Shown: positions 54,171 to 63,916, counted from the first letter of the stretch. The stretch: DNA of 64,000 bases from Flavobacteriaceae bacterium (GCA_947456955.1 CANGTQ010000002.1:1-64000), one strand, 5' to 3'. Notes: generated from the letters alone by a model not told the origin. Numbers and translations: made by a program.

Positions 54171-55532
54171 ATGAGTCTATCAGATAACAATCATATTTTT
54201 AAAAAAGAAGATTTTGGAGATGATTTTCTTTGGGGCATTTCTACTTCAGCCACTCAAACAGAAGGGAATACTAAAGATGATGGGAAAGGAGATTCTATTT
54301 GGGATGAATTTGCCAGAAAAAAAAATGCCATAGTAAATAATGATTCACCATCTACGGCTACTAATTTCTATGAAAATTATAAAGAAGATATTCAAATTCT
54401 CAAAAATTTAGGTATTCCAAATTTTAGATTCTCATTGTCTTGGCCAAGAATAATTCCAAATGGAATTGGTAACATAAATCAAAAAGGAATTGATTTTTAT
54501 CATAATGTTATTGACTATTGTTTAGAAAATGAAATAGAACCTTTTGTTACAATATATCATTGGGATTTGCCTCTTGAATTAGAAAAAAAAGGAGGTTGGA
54601 CAAACCGAGAAATAATATCATGGTTTGAAGAATATGTAAAAGTTTGTATAAATGCATTTGGTCAGAAAGTCAAAAATTGGATAGTTCTCAATGAACCTTC
54701 AGTTTTTACTGGCGCTGGATATTTTTTAGGGATACATGCTCCAGGTAAAAAAGGCATGAACAACTTTCTTCCGGCTATGCATCATGCATTACTTTGTCAA
54801 GCTATTGGTTTTAAATCCATAAAAGAAAAATTTTCCGAAGCTTGTGTAGGTACAACATATTCATGTACCTATGTTACTCCTAAAACGTATTCTGAAAAAG
54901 ATTTAAAAGCTACAGAACGAGTAGACGCACTATTAAACAGAGCTTTCATTGAACCTACACTAGGATTAGGTTATCCCATAAAAACGATCCCTTTTTTAAA
55001 GCATATTACTAAACATTTTTTACCTGGTGATGAGGAACTATTAAAAGTTAATTTTGATTTCATTGGTTTACAAAACTACACGCGTGAAGTAGTTGCACAT
55101 AATACCTATGTTCCATACATCAATGCAAAATTAGTTCCTGCCAAAAAAAGAAATGTTGATTATACCTTGATGAATTGGGAAATATATCCAAAATCTATTT
55201 ACTATCTAATTTTAAAGTTTAGTAAATATGCGGGTGTGAAGAAAATAATAATTACCGAAAATGGTGCGTCTTTTTTTGATGAATTTAAACATAATATGTT
55301 TGATGATAAAGAACGAATTGAATATATAAAATCGTATTTGCATCAAGTTTTATTGGCTAAACAAAATGGGGGAAAAGTAGAAGGTTATTTTATATGGTCA
55401 TTAACCGATAATTTTGAATGGGCAGAAGGCTACAAACAACGTTTTGGATTAGTTTATATTGATTATGAAACACAAAAAAGAACCATTAAAAACTCTGGAT
55501 ATTGGTATCAAGAATTTTTGAAAAAGGATTAG
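54171..55532 (+). CDS. Glycoside hydrolase family 1 (beta-glucosidase-like)
   Basis: 453 residues, one complete GH1 TIM barrel. The acid/base Glu175 is in IVLNEPSVF and the nucleophile Glu363 in IITENGASFF; the N-terminus (FLWGISTSATQTEG) and the C-terminal SLTDNFEWAEGY are family signatures. There is no signal peptide, so it is probably cytoplasmic. In the family it hydrolyses beta-glucosides or 6-phospho-beta-glucosides, and some relatives are transglycosidases that build glycolipids. It lies 6 bases after the glycosyltransferase gene. No terminator is evident after it. Confidence 0.93.
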   Translation: MSLSDNNHIFKKEDFGDDFLWGISTSATQTEGNTKDDGKGDSIWDEFARKKNAIVNNDSPSTATNFYENYKEDIQILKNLGIPNFRFSLSWPRIIPNGIGNINQKGIDFYHNVIDYCLENEIEPFVTIYHWDLPLELEKKGGWTNREIISWFEEYVKVCINAFGQKVKNWIVLNEPSVFTGAGYFLGIHAPGKKGMNNFLPAMHHALLCQAIGFKSIKEKFSEACVGTTYSCTYVTPKTYSEKDLKATERVDALLNRAFIEPTLGLGYPIKTIPFLKHITKHFLPGDEELLKVNFDFIGLQNYTREVVAHNTYVPYINAKLVPAKKRNVDYTLMNWEIYPKSIYYLILKFSKYAGVKKIIITENGASFFDEFKHNMFDDKERIEYIKSYLHQVLLAKQNGGKVEGYFIWSLTDNFEWAEGYKQRFGLVYIDYETQKRTIKNSGYWYQEFLKKD

Positions 55533-55731
55533 AAATCATTTTCATTTTTATGATGCTGTTAACAAATTTTACTTTGACCAACTTTAGAAATCACTATCTA
55601 TAGGCGCTTAATATTTGGATAACATCTACTTTAACAATAGTTTACAAATACCTCGCTTTTAGAAACTATTTTTTAACCTAAAAATTATTTTTATTTAATT
55701 TCCTATTTACATCTAGTTGTTTTACTGGTTT

Positions 55732-55739
55732 TAAGTTTG
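55732..55739 (+). promoter_or_regulatory. -7 promoter element of the giant T9SS gene
   Basis: TAAGTTTG, 32 bases before the ATG at 55771. No TTG at the canonical distance. The rest of 55533-55731 is AT-rich with no recognised signal. Confidence 0.5.
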
Positions 55740-55770
55740 CCATGTTTAACATATAAAACAATTCAAACAA

Positions 55771-58700
55771 ATGAAAAAAAATTATTTTGTTGCTATTTTG
55801 GCTTTAGTAGTCAATTTTGCAATCGCTCAAATTGAGCCAACGACCTATCGTGGTGCTTTCGCACCATCGCCAACTGCTCCTTGGACTGACTCTTGGACAG
55901 AGTTTAATCCACTAACCGCAGATTATTCTTCCACAAAACCTGTTGTAGTAATTTCAGCTGATATTGCAGCGAACACTACTTGGAGTGCTAACAATGTTTA
56001 TGAGTTAAATGGCACTATTTACGTGAGAAATAATGCTACTTTAACTATTCCTGCTGGTACACTTATCAAAAGTAATGCAGTTGGAGCTTCTTTAATTGTT
56101 ACTAGAGGAGCTAAATTAAACGCTATTGGAACAGCTACTTCTCCAATTGTATTTACTTCAAAAAATGCTGTTGGTTCAAGAAACAGAGGTGACTGGGGAG
56201 GAATTGTACTTCTTGGAAAGGGAAGATATAATATCAATAATGGTGTAAACTTTATTGAGGGAATTTCTCAAACAGTAGAAACCCAATTTGGAGGTGGTTT
56301 ATCTCCAATAAATAATGACAGTTCAGGAACATTAAAATATGTTAGAATTGAATTTGCTGGTTACGTATTTTCTCCAAACAATGAGCTTAATGGTTTAACT
56401 ATGGGTGCTTGTGGTAGTGGTACTACTATTGATTATGTTCAAGTTTCTTATTCTAATGATGACTCATTCGAATGGTTTGGTGGTTCAGTTGACTGTAAAC
56501 ACTTAGTAGCTTTAGCTGGATTAGATGATGATTTTGATACTGATAATGGATACAACGGTAGAGTACAATTTGGTTTATCAATCAAAGACCCAAGTGGATT
56601 TGATATCTCAACATCAGAGTGTTTTGAATCAGACAACAGTGCTGGAACAGGTGCTCCTGTTGGTAATGCAACAACTGACGCTTGGAAAACAAGTGCTATT
56701 TTTACAAACTTTACTTGTTTAGGCCCAGTTTATAGAGCTACATTAACTACTCCTGCAACTTCTGTAAACAATTTACATGATAAAGCAGCAAGATTAAGAA
56801 GAGCTACAGAATTAAAAGTATTTAACTCTTTGTTTTTAGATTTTAGAAGAGGTCTTCTTTTTGAAAACAATTCAATTGCTAACTTTACTACAGCTAACAC
56901 TACAATATGGCAAAATAATATTATTGCTGGTAGTACTCCAATCATTAGTACTACAACCGCAATTACTGATAAATACAATGCTGGTAGTAACTCATCTTTA
57001 ACATCCGGTGCAGATGTGATATTAGTAAACCCTTACCCAGCAAATTCAGGTACTACTACTGCTCCTGGTTATACAGGTTTAGATTACAGACCAGGAACTG
57101 GTTCTCCAGCTTTATCAGGTGCTTCTTTTACTAATGCTGCTTTCACAGGAATCTTAACACAAGTTGAAACTCCTAATCCAATCGTAACAACTCCAATCAA
57201 TTATTGTAAAGGTGCAGTTGCTGCTCCATTAACTGCAGTTAGTGCTCCTGGAACATCTTTGAGATGGTATACTGCTTTAACTGGTGGAACAGCAGCACTT
57301 GTTCCTCCTACTGTATTAACAACAACAGTTGGTACTAAAACGTACTATGTTACACAACGTGATAATACAACTGGTGTGGAGAGTACTCCACGTACTGCTA
57401 TTGTGGTTAATACATTGGCTGCTCCAGCTGTAGCTTTAGGCACAATTACTAGTAATACTGCTGGTACTACTGCAGGATCATTTCTTGCTGCAACTACAGC
57501 AATAGGTCGATTTGTAGGGACAACAACAGAAGTAACTTATAGAGTACCTGCTTCAACTGAAGCTGGAGTTACTGGTTATGTTTGGACTGTTCCATTAGGA
57601 ACTACAATTATTTCTGATCCTGCAAATACAAATGTATTAACAGTTAATTTCCAAAACGTTCCTGCTGGTGCAGAAACTTATGGAACTATTGGTGTTCAAG
57701 CAGTGAACGAAGCTGGTTGTAGAGGTGCTGTAAAAACAGTTACTTTAACAAAAGCTTTACCTGTTGCTCCTGCCTCAATTACAATGACAAATGGCACAAC
57801 TACTACAGCAATAACAACTTTTGCTCCTTATATGGGAACAAATACTGTGTTAACTTTAACTCCAGCGGTTGTTACAGAAGCAACTTCTTATGTATGGGAA
57901 TTGCCAACTGGTGTTAATCCAGTTTTAGGAACTGTCGTTGGTACACCAACGGTTAGATTATATTCTACTTATCCATTCTTAACCACAATTAGCTCAGCTC
58001 CAACTGCTGTTGGAAATGTTTTCTATAGAGTGACTGAAACTGTTTACAGTAGTGGAATAGTGATACAAACAGCTACCAGATCTGTTGTTGGTGGAACTTT
58101 AGCAAATGGTGTACCTGTTACTGCTGTAACTAATGCAACAGTTACTAACTTAACTAATGAAGGTGCAACCATTAATCCTGCTTTCCCAATTGTTACAACA
58201 AGTAGTGCTTCAAGAGCAATTCAAGTTGATTTTGCAGGTGTTACAAGCGCAAATACATTTAATTATTCAACAACTGCCACAGTTCCAGTATCTACTAATG
58301 TATTGCGAATAGGAGTTAAATCAATCAATGGTGTTGGTGTTTCTACTACAAGTAATGCTACTCTAGTAAATCCAACAACTACTTCAACAGCAAGACTGTT
58401 AACATTAACAGCAATTAGGCCAGCAGCTCCAGCAGCTATAACAATAACTAATCCAGCATTTACAGGTACAGCAGCTACAACTGCTATAACAATTATTAGT
58501 AAATATATTGGTACATCTACAACACTTAGATTAACTGCAACAGCTTCTGTATTAGCTTCTTCTTATGAGTGGGAATTGCCTACATGGGTTAATGTTGTTG
58601 AAGGAAATCCTTTAACAGATAGAGTAATACTTGTTAATTTTGCCGGAAACATAAATGCTGCAGCGCCTGCTGGAGTTACTTCATACTATTTTGGCGTATT

Positions 58701-59745
58701 TGCTAAAAACGGTATTAATTATTCACTAACTAATAATGCTACATTGACTCCAGCAACAACTTCAACTGCTAAGTTATTAAAAGTTACTACAAGTTTACCA
58801 GCAATTGTTGGTACAGTTTCAGGTCAAATAGCTAGTTTATGTCCAAATCAAACAGTAACTTATACTATCCCTCTTGCTTCTCCATTAGCTAATACGTATA
58901 CTATTACTGCTCCTGCAGGTTCTACAGTAACTTCAACTAGTAATCCTAATAATACTGGTAATGTATTATTATCTTCTCGCGATTTAAATTTCACAGTTAC
59001 TTTCCCTTCAGTATTTGCAATTGTAACAGCAACTCCTGTAGCTGATAAATCAATAACAATTAGATCAGAAAACGGTGTTGGAAATAGTGCTACAAATAGA
59101 GTATTAACCTTAACTACTGCATTAGCTGCTGTAGGTACAAATACTAATTCATATGTGAATCCTAATACAGGAGCTGCAGGTGTTACATTATTTGGAAAAT
59201 GTGCAACTCAAACAATTTCTGTTCCTAGAGTTCCTTCTGCAACTTCTTATGTTTGGACTCTTCAAAATGGAGCTGTTATTGTTGGTGACGCAACACGTAG
59301 TGAAGTGGTAATTGATTTTTCTCAAGTTGCTACTCCAACTGCTACAACTAGAAATATTGTAAAAGTAAAAGCATTCAATGGTTGTAATTTTAGTGCTGAG
59401 AAATCAATAACTTTAACATGGGATGCTATTGCTACATGTCCAGAAACAGGAGGTAATAATAGACAAACAGATCCAACAGCTGTTGCTTCAAATGTTTCTC
59501 AAATCTATCCAAATCCAGCAGTTGATACTTTCAACTTAGATTTATCAACTACTCTTGGAAGTGAAGTTTCATTAACTATCTATGCTATCAATGGAGCAGT
59601 TGTTAAAACTAGCAAAGTTCAATTGGTTGAAGGATTTAATACAGTTAGCGAAGATGTATCTAATTTAGGTGAAGGTATTTATTTCGTGAAATTGTATAAT
59701 CCAACTAATAACGAAACAATCGTTAGAAAATTAGTAAAGAGATAA
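55771..59745 (+). CDS. Giant secreted T9SS surface protein with repeated Ig/PKD-like modules
   Basis: 1324 residues. Signal peptide MKKNYFVAILALVVNFAIAQ. Residues about 60-460 are a beta-helix-like domain (TLTIPAGTLIKSNA, NRGDWGGIVLLGKG, DDSFEWFGGSVDCKHL) seen in Bacteroidota surface proteins. Thr/Ala-rich modules follow with a recurring core, SYVWELPTG-like, at about 601, 703, 929 and 1157. The C-terminus (QIYPNPAVDTFNLDL ... GEGIYFVKLYN ... RKLVKR) is a T9SS type A sorting domain. It is exported to the cell surface; the function is unknown and adhesion or matrix structure is only a guess. It has its own promoter element and terminator. Confidence 0.85.
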   Translation: MKKNYFVAILALVVNFAIAQIEPTTYRGAFAPSPTAPWTDSWTEFNPLTADYSSTKPVVVISADIAANTTWSANNVYELNGTIYVRNNATLTIPAGTLIKSNAVGASLIVTRGAKLNAIGTATSPIVFTSKNAVGSRNRGDWGGIVLLGKGRYNINNGVNFIEGISQTVETQFGGGLSPINNDSSGTLKYVRIEFAGYVFSPNNELNGLTMGACGSGTTIDYVQVSYSNDDSFEWFGGSVDCKHLVALAGLDDDFDTDNGYNGRVQFGLSIKDPSGFDISTSECFESDNSAGTGAPVGNATTDAWKTSAIFTNFTCLGPVYRATLTTPATSVNNLHDKAARLRRATELKVFNSLFLDFRRGLLFENNSIANFTTANTTIWQNNIIAGSTPIISTTTAITDKYNAGSNSSLTSGADVILVNPYPANSGTTTAPGYTGLDYRPGTGSPALSGASFTNAAFTGILTQVETPNPIVTTPINYCKGAVAAPLTAVSAPGTSLRWYTALTGGTAALVPPTVLTTTVGTKTYYVTQRDNTTGVESTPRTAIVVNTLAAPAVALGTITSNTAGTTAGSFLAATTAIGRFVGTTTEVTYRVPASTEAGVTGYVWTVPLGTTIISDPANTNVLTVNFQNVPAGAETYGTIGVQAVNEAGCRGAVKTVTLTKALPVAPASITMTNGTTTTAITTFAPYMGTNTVLTLTPAVVTEATSYVWELPTGVNPVLGTVVGTPTVRLYSTYPFLTTISSAPTAVGNVFYRVTETVYSSGIVIQTATRSVVGGTLANGVPVTAVTNATVTNLTNEGATINPAFPIVTTSSASRAIQVDFAGVTSANTFNYSTTATVPVSTNVLRIGVKSINGVGVSTTSNATLVNPTTTSTARLLTLTAIRPAAPAAITITNPAFTGTAATTAITIISKYIGTSTTLRLTATASVLASSYEWELPTWVNVVEGNPLTDRVILVNFAGNINAAAPAGVTSYYFGVFAKNGINYSLTNNATLTPATTSTAKLLKVTTSLPAIVGTVSGQIASLCPNQTVTYTIPLASPLANTYTITAPAGSTVTSTSNPNNTGNVLLSSRDLNFTVTFPSVFAIVTATPVADKSITIRSENGVGNSATNRVLTLTTALAAVGTNTNSYVNPNTGAAGVTLFGKCATQTISVPRVPSATSYVWTLQNGAVIVGDATRSEVVIDFSQVATPTATTRNIVKVKAFNGCNFSAEKSITLTWDAIATCPETGGNNRQTDPTAVASNVSQIYPNPAVDTFNLDLSTTLGSEVSLTIYAINGAVVKTSKVQLVEGFNTVSEDVSNLGEGIYFVKLYNPTNNETIVRKLVKR

Positions 59746-59774
59746 GATTAGATTCATACTATAATCTTTATCTA

Positions 59775-59807
59775 GGAAGCTGTCATTTATGACAGCTTCC
59801 TTTTTTT
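59775..59807 (+). terminator. Terminator of the giant T9SS gene
   Basis: A perfect 11-bp stem GGAAGCTGTCA (59775-59785) / TGACAGCTTCC (59790-59800), with a TTTA loop and seven T after it. It lies 29 bases beyond the stop. Confidence 0.92.
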
Positions 59808-59892
59808 ATAGAACTTTAGTAATAATAAAAATATATTGTTAACCCTTTGGGTGTAATTAATCAAAATACTTTATTTTTGATTTTTGGGATTA

Positions 59893-62379
59893 TTAAAATC
59901 CAAAATCAAAAATAAAACTTAATTTGACCGCTAAGTTATCTTCAAAACGAGGCAATTGGTTTGGACCATATCTGTAAAAACCTGTCAATCCAAACCCTTT
60001 GTAAATTTGATTTAATTCGATACCTGATTCAAAGAAACCACGGTCTAAAGTTTTGTATTGAATGCCTATATGACGTTCGGGATGTTTTAGATTTCCCCAT
60101 GCCATTCGTGTTACCAAAACTAATGACGGCTTCACTTTTTTGAACAACTCAATTCTTTTGAGCCCGTGTTTGAATTGAAGCATGACAAATTCACTCGAGA
60201 AAAACTCATTGAAATACATAGTTTCAAAGCTGTTTTTCCCTGCAATGGTTATTCTTTGCAAAAGATTATCCTTGTTTAAATTATTAGGAGATGTATTGTA
60301 TAAATGGGTCAAAGGAAGCACGCCAAAAACATAGCCAGCCTGAAATAAAACAGTCGATTTCTGTCCGTTTAAATATTTTTTTTCATACTCTATTCGGGTA
60401 TCAATTTTTCCGAAATCAAAATCATTGGCAAAGAAATTAGGAAGTGATTTTGTGAATTGAAAAGTGAATTTAGGAAAACGTTTTTCATATTCAATTTTAC
60501 CACTTGGCGTCTGCATATAATCACTAAAAGGATTCCATTGTATGGAAACCATAGTGGTTGACATCGAAAAATCGCGATATAAATTATTGTTGTAATTAAA
60601 AGTATAATTAAACAAAGGTTGGACTTCACTATAGGTAAATTGCCAAATAGTTTCTGTTTTTGGGATAATTTTAGTTTCTATATAACCGCGCCAGGATTTA
60701 TGATTGTAAAACGTGCTTATGTTAATTGGTCTCGGGTCATAAATTTTGAAAACTCTTTTATCTGTTGCAAAACTGGTACTCGCAATTTCGCGAACATCAT
60801 CAGTAAAAGAACCGCCAATCCATGTGTTGGAAAAATTACCAATTCGAACCGCCGTTCCTACATTATACTTGATAGCTTCATCTTTTAAACCATAAGCAGT
60901 ATAACCTTCAAATCGCAGTTTTTTTGAAAAAGAATCGTTGGTAATGCCACCAATTCCAATGCGAAATCCTTCAAAATTATTGTAACTTAAAAGATAACGT
61001 AAATCAAAATCAAACGGCCCAAAGGGTACATAACCATTGATAATCTTTCGCCCAAATTTGATTTTTTTCTCAATATTTCCTTTGGTTACAATACTATCCA
61101 ACACAACATAGGTTCTTTCACTTCTCAAGTCTAAACTATCAGTTCTGTTTTGATTCCAAAAAGCATCATCTCTTTTGTTAGCATTGTCTTTAACTTCAAT
61201 AGCTACAGAAGATTTTTTAATTTTCAAATTGTTACTCACAACTAAATCAAAAGCTTGCATATCGGAAGAAAGATAAGTGAAATCGGAAGCCGCTTTCTTT
61301 GAATTGCTGTCATCATTTTCAGCAGCAAATTCAATTCGGCCTCCCAAAATAGCTGTAGGTTCTTTGCTTTTTCCTTTGATAATTTTAAAGTTTTTCCGAA
61401 TGGGAAACCAAACTTTTTCTTCTGGCAAATAAGTAAATTCGTGAATTCCGGTAATGTCTAAAACACCACGAATCCTCATTACAGCTTTAACCACGGAGTA
61501 GTTTTCTTCATCAACATAAAGCAATCCTTCCAAACCTTTGTTGCTAATTTTGTTTTTGAAATAAAGCACTATTACAGCTCGCTTATCGATGGAAGTTGTG
61601 TCAAGAATTTTATAGCGGTATTCTTTAAGCGCGTTATTTGAAATTGGGCTTTTATACTTGGTTTCAAAGAGTTCATATTTGTCATCATAAATGGAAAACG
61701 ACTGCAGATTGAATCCCAGAAGTTCGTAGATAGGTTCTTTAAAACCCGCCATTTTGGAGCCCAAAATAGTTTCTTTCAGCATTGGTTTTTCAAACTGAAA
61801 CTGGGATACTTTCTCGGTTAAAAATAAATGCTGCTTGTCGATTATTTTCTTGAATTTATAATCAGAAGAATCAATTTTGGCTATTTTATCTCTGGTAACA
61901 GCATTCACAAAAACGGTGTCAATTTTTCCAACGATTGAATCCGGATTGGCCGTTACGAGTAGTTTGTTATAGGATTTGAATTGAAAAGTTTGCAGTTTTT
62001 TTTGTGGATTGTTATGCTGTTTTTCCTGGATTACTTTGGAGATAACGGCGTTGGCCGGATTTACATTTGAAATGGTTACTTCTTTTAACGCATCAATTTT
62101 TGGTAAAAGAAAGAGTGTAGAATAGGACTTTATTTCAAATAGTGAAATGATTTTGGATTCATAACCAATATAAGAAACTGTTAACGTTTCGGGTTGTGAT
62201 GCCAAAAGGAAATTAAATTTTCCATCAACATCGGATATAGTTGAAAATCCATTTTCGGTTTTAATGGTTGCAAACGGAAGGGCCTTTTTGGTTTCGAAAT
62301 CTTTAATAATTCCATTGACTTGAAATTGTGCTTGAAGCGACAGCGTGAAAAATAATAACAATACATATAGTCGTTTCAT
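59893..62379 (-). CDS. DUF5686 outer-membrane protein with carboxypeptidase-regulatory-like domain
   Basis: 828 residues from the ATG at 62379 (MKRLYVLLLFFTLSLQAQ, a clean signal peptide). The ATG at 62442 lies inside the frr terminator and is rejected. Residues about 20-100 form a CarboxypepD-regulatory-like domain (IIKDFETKKALPFATIKTEN). The remainder matches the DUF5686 layout: an alpha/beta part, then a long barrel ending KLSFIFDFGF. Function unknown; it is found in the outer membrane of Bacteroidota. It has its own -7 box. Confidence 0.85.
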   Translation of the reverse strand: MKRLYVLLLFFTLSLQAQFQVNGIIKDFETKKALPFATIKTENGFSTISDVDGKFNFLLASQPETLTVSYIGYESKIISLFEIKSYSTLFLLPKIDALKEVTISNVNPANAVISKVIQEKQHNNPQKKLQTFQFKSYNKLLVTANPDSIVGKIDTVFVNAVTRDKIAKIDSSDYKFKKIIDKQHLFLTEKVSQFQFEKPMLKETILGSKMAGFKEPIYELLGFNLQSFSIYDDKYELFETKYKSPISNNALKEYRYKILDTTSIDKRAVIVLYFKNKISNKGLEGLLYVDEENYSVVKAVMRIRGVLDITGIHEFTYLPEEKVWFPIRKNFKIIKGKSKEPTAILGGRIEFAAENDDSNSKKAASDFTYLSSDMQAFDLVVSNNLKIKKSSVAIEVKDNANKRDDAFWNQNRTDSLDLRSERTYVVLDSIVTKGNIEKKIKFGRKIINGYVPFGPFDFDLRYLLSYNNFEGFRIGIGGITNDSFSKKLRFEGYTAYGLKDEAIKYNVGTAVRIGNFSNTWIGGSFTDDVREIASTSFATDKRVFKIYDPRPINISTFYNHKSWRGYIETKIIPKTETIWQFTYSEVQPLFNYTFNYNNNLYRDFSMSTTMVSIQWNPFSDYMQTPSGKIEYEKRFPKFTFQFTKSLPNFFANDFDFGKIDTRIEYEKKYLNGQKSTVLFQAGYVFGVLPLTHLYNTSPNNLNKDNLLQRITIAGKNSFETMYFNEFFSSEFVMLQFKHGLKRIELFKKVKPSLVLVTRMAWGNLKHPERHIGIQYKTLDRGFFESGIELNQIYKGFGLTGFYRYGPNQLPRFEDNLAVKLSFIFDFGF

Positions 62380-62407
62380 TTGAAAGGAATTGGCACAAAA
62401 CATTTGA

Positions 62408-62415
62408 CAAAAATA
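62408..62415 (-). promoter_or_regulatory. -7 promoter element of the DUF5686 gene
   Basis: TATTTTTG on the minus strand, 28 bases before the ATG at 62379. No TTG at the usual distance. It lies just beyond the frr terminator. Confidence 0.5.
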
Positions 62416-62419
62416 GGAA

Positions 62420-62454
62420 TAAAAAAATCCGTCTTGATACATCAGGACGGATTT
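62420..62454 (-). terminator. Terminator of the pyrH-frr unit
   Basis: AAATCCGTC (62425-62433) pairs with GACGGATTT (62446-62454); the inner bases TGAT/ATCA can extend the stem. On the minus strand it is followed by TTTTTTTAT. It lies 18 bases past the frr stop. Confidence 0.85.
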
Positions 62455-62472
62455 AATGTTGAATTAACAAAG

Positions 62473-63033
62473 TTATACTTTCATAATTTCGGCTTCTTTG
62501 ATAACTAGGTGTTCCTCCACTTTTCGGATAAAACTATCTGTTAATTTTTGAATATCTTCTTCAGCCGATTTACAAATATCTTCTGAAGTACCTTCTTTTT
62601 CTAATTTTTTGATATCTGTGTTGGCATCTTTGCGCGCATTCCGGATACTAATTTTAGCATCTTCTGCTTCTGCTTTTGCCTGCTTCACCAAGTCGCGTCT
62701 TCTTTCTTCTGTCAAAGGCGGAACGCTTATGATTATGTTTTCACCATTATTCATTGGGTTGAAACCAAGATTTGCCACCATAATTGCTTTTTCAATGGTT
62801 TGCAACATACTTTTTTCATAAGGCTGAATGGTGATCGTTCTGGCATCGGGAACATTCACGTTGGAAACTTGAGATAGTGGTGTTTGAGAACCATAATAGT
62901 CTACAAAAACGCTTCCCAACATTTGCGGAGATGCTTTTCCGGCGCGTATGTTTAAAAATTCTTTCTCTAAATGTGCAATAGAACCAACCATCGATTCTTT
63001 TGTGCTGTCTAAAATAAATTCAATTTCTTCCAT
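62473..63033 (-). CDS. frr: Ribosome recycling factor
   Basis: 186 residues, the standard RRF length. Typical segments: LEKEFLNIRAGKASPQML, the hinge ARTITIQPYEKSML, and VPPLTEERRRDLVKQAKAEAEDAKISIRN in the long C-terminal helices (residues about 105-135). With EF-G it splits the post-termination ribosome. It lies downstream of pyrH, as in many bacteria, with a repeat-filled gap of 148 bases between them. Confidence 0.97.
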   Translation of the reverse strand: MEEIEFILDSTKESMVGSIAHLEKEFLNIRAGKASPQMLGSVFVDYYGSQTPLSQVSNVNVPDARTITIQPYEKSMLQTIEKAIMVANLGFNPMNNGENIIISVPPLTEERRRDLVKQAKAEAEDAKISIRNARKDANTDIKKLEKEGTSEDICKSAEEDIQKLTDSFIRKVEEHLVIKEAEIMKV

Positions 63034-63040
63034 TGTTTAA

Positions 63041-63181
63041 AAGTTATCAGTCTCAGTCCCAGTTTTCAGTGTCACTTTTGCTGTGACTGTTTACTGCGAC
63101 AGTAAACTATTATTGTTTTAAAATGTCTCAGAATCAGTTATCAGCGCCAATTTTAATGCGACTGTCAACTGTGACTGCGAA
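63041..63181. repeat. CAGT/ACTG word repeat between frr and pyrH
   Basis: Dense CAGT and ACTG words: TCAGTCTCAGTCCCAGTTTT, GCTGTGACTGTTTACTGCGA, and later GCGACTGTCAACTGTGACTG. The words and their complements allow several alternative hairpins. It runs up to the pyrH stop codon at 63182. Confidence 0.78.
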
Positions 63182-63889
63182 CTATATTTTCACAACAGTT
63201 CCGACATTTTCACCGTTGCAAATTTTTAACAAATTTCCTTTTTTATTCATGTCAAAAACCACAATTGGCAATGCGTTTTCCTGACTTAAAGTAAATGCTG
63301 TCGAATCCATTACGTTTAGTCCTTTTTTTATAACATCATCAAAAGTAATGCTCTCGAATTTTACTGCATTGGCATTTTTTTCAGGATCAGCATCATAAAT
63401 TCCGTCAACGCGTGTTCCTTTCAAGATTACATCAGCATGCACTTCAACGCCACGAAGAACTGCAGCTGTATCAGTAGTAAAATAAGGATTTCCTGTTCCG
63501 GCACCAAAAATAACAATTCTTCCTTTTTCAAGATGACGTACTGCTCTTCTTTTTATATATGGCTCAGCAATCGCTTCAATTTTTAATGCCGTTTGTAAAC
63601 GAGTCAACATTCCTTTGTCTTCTAATGCTCCTTGCAAAGCCATTCCGTTGATAACCGTTGCCAACATTCCCATATAATCGCCCTGAACTCTATCCATACC
63701 ATTACTGGCGCCTGCAACTCCTCTAAAAATATTTCCACCACCAATAACGATAGCTATTTCAACACCTTTGTCGTGAATGTCTTTAATCTCATCAGCATAT
63801 TCAGCAAGACGTTTTGGATCAATTCCGTACTGTCTGTCTCCCATTAAAGCTTCACCACTTAGTTTTAGAAGAATTCTTTTGTATTTCAT
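63182..63889 (-). CDS. pyrH: UMP kinase
   Basis: 235 residues from the ATG at 63889 ([17 protein letters not shown]), the typical bacterial UMP kinase start. The open frame reaches back to 63967 but crosses the -7 element at 63909-63916. Amino-acid-kinase features: [20 protein letters not shown] for the phosphates, [20 protein letters not shown] for UMP, and [13 protein letters not shown]. It phosphorylates UMP to UDP in pyrimidine synthesis. The upstream 111 bases of the window show only the promoter element. Confidence 0.96.
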   Translation of the reverse strand: MKYKRILLKLSGEALMGDRQYGIDPKRLAEYADEIKDIHDKGVEIAIVIGGGNIFRGVAGASNGMDRVQGDYMGMLATVINGMALQGALEDKGMLTRLQTALKIEAIAEPYIKRRAVRHLEKGRIVIFGAGTGNPYFTTDTAAVLRGVEVHADVILKGTRVDGIYDADPEKNANAVKFESITFDDVIKKGLNVMDSTAFTLSQENALPIVVFDMNKKGNLLKICNGENVGTVVKI

Positions 63890-63908
63890 CGTGTTGTTTT
63901 TAGTGATG

Positions 63909-63916
63909 CAAATATA
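63909..63916 (-). promoter_or_regulatory. -7 promoter element of pyrH
   Basis: TATATTTG on the minus strand, 19 bases before the ATG at 63889. The nearest upstream TTG is 29 bases away, further than usual. Confidence 0.5.

Noticed and set aside
62380-62442. N-terminal extension of the DUF5686 protein
   Set aside because: It would start inside the frr terminator and put 21 residues ahead of a clean signal peptide.
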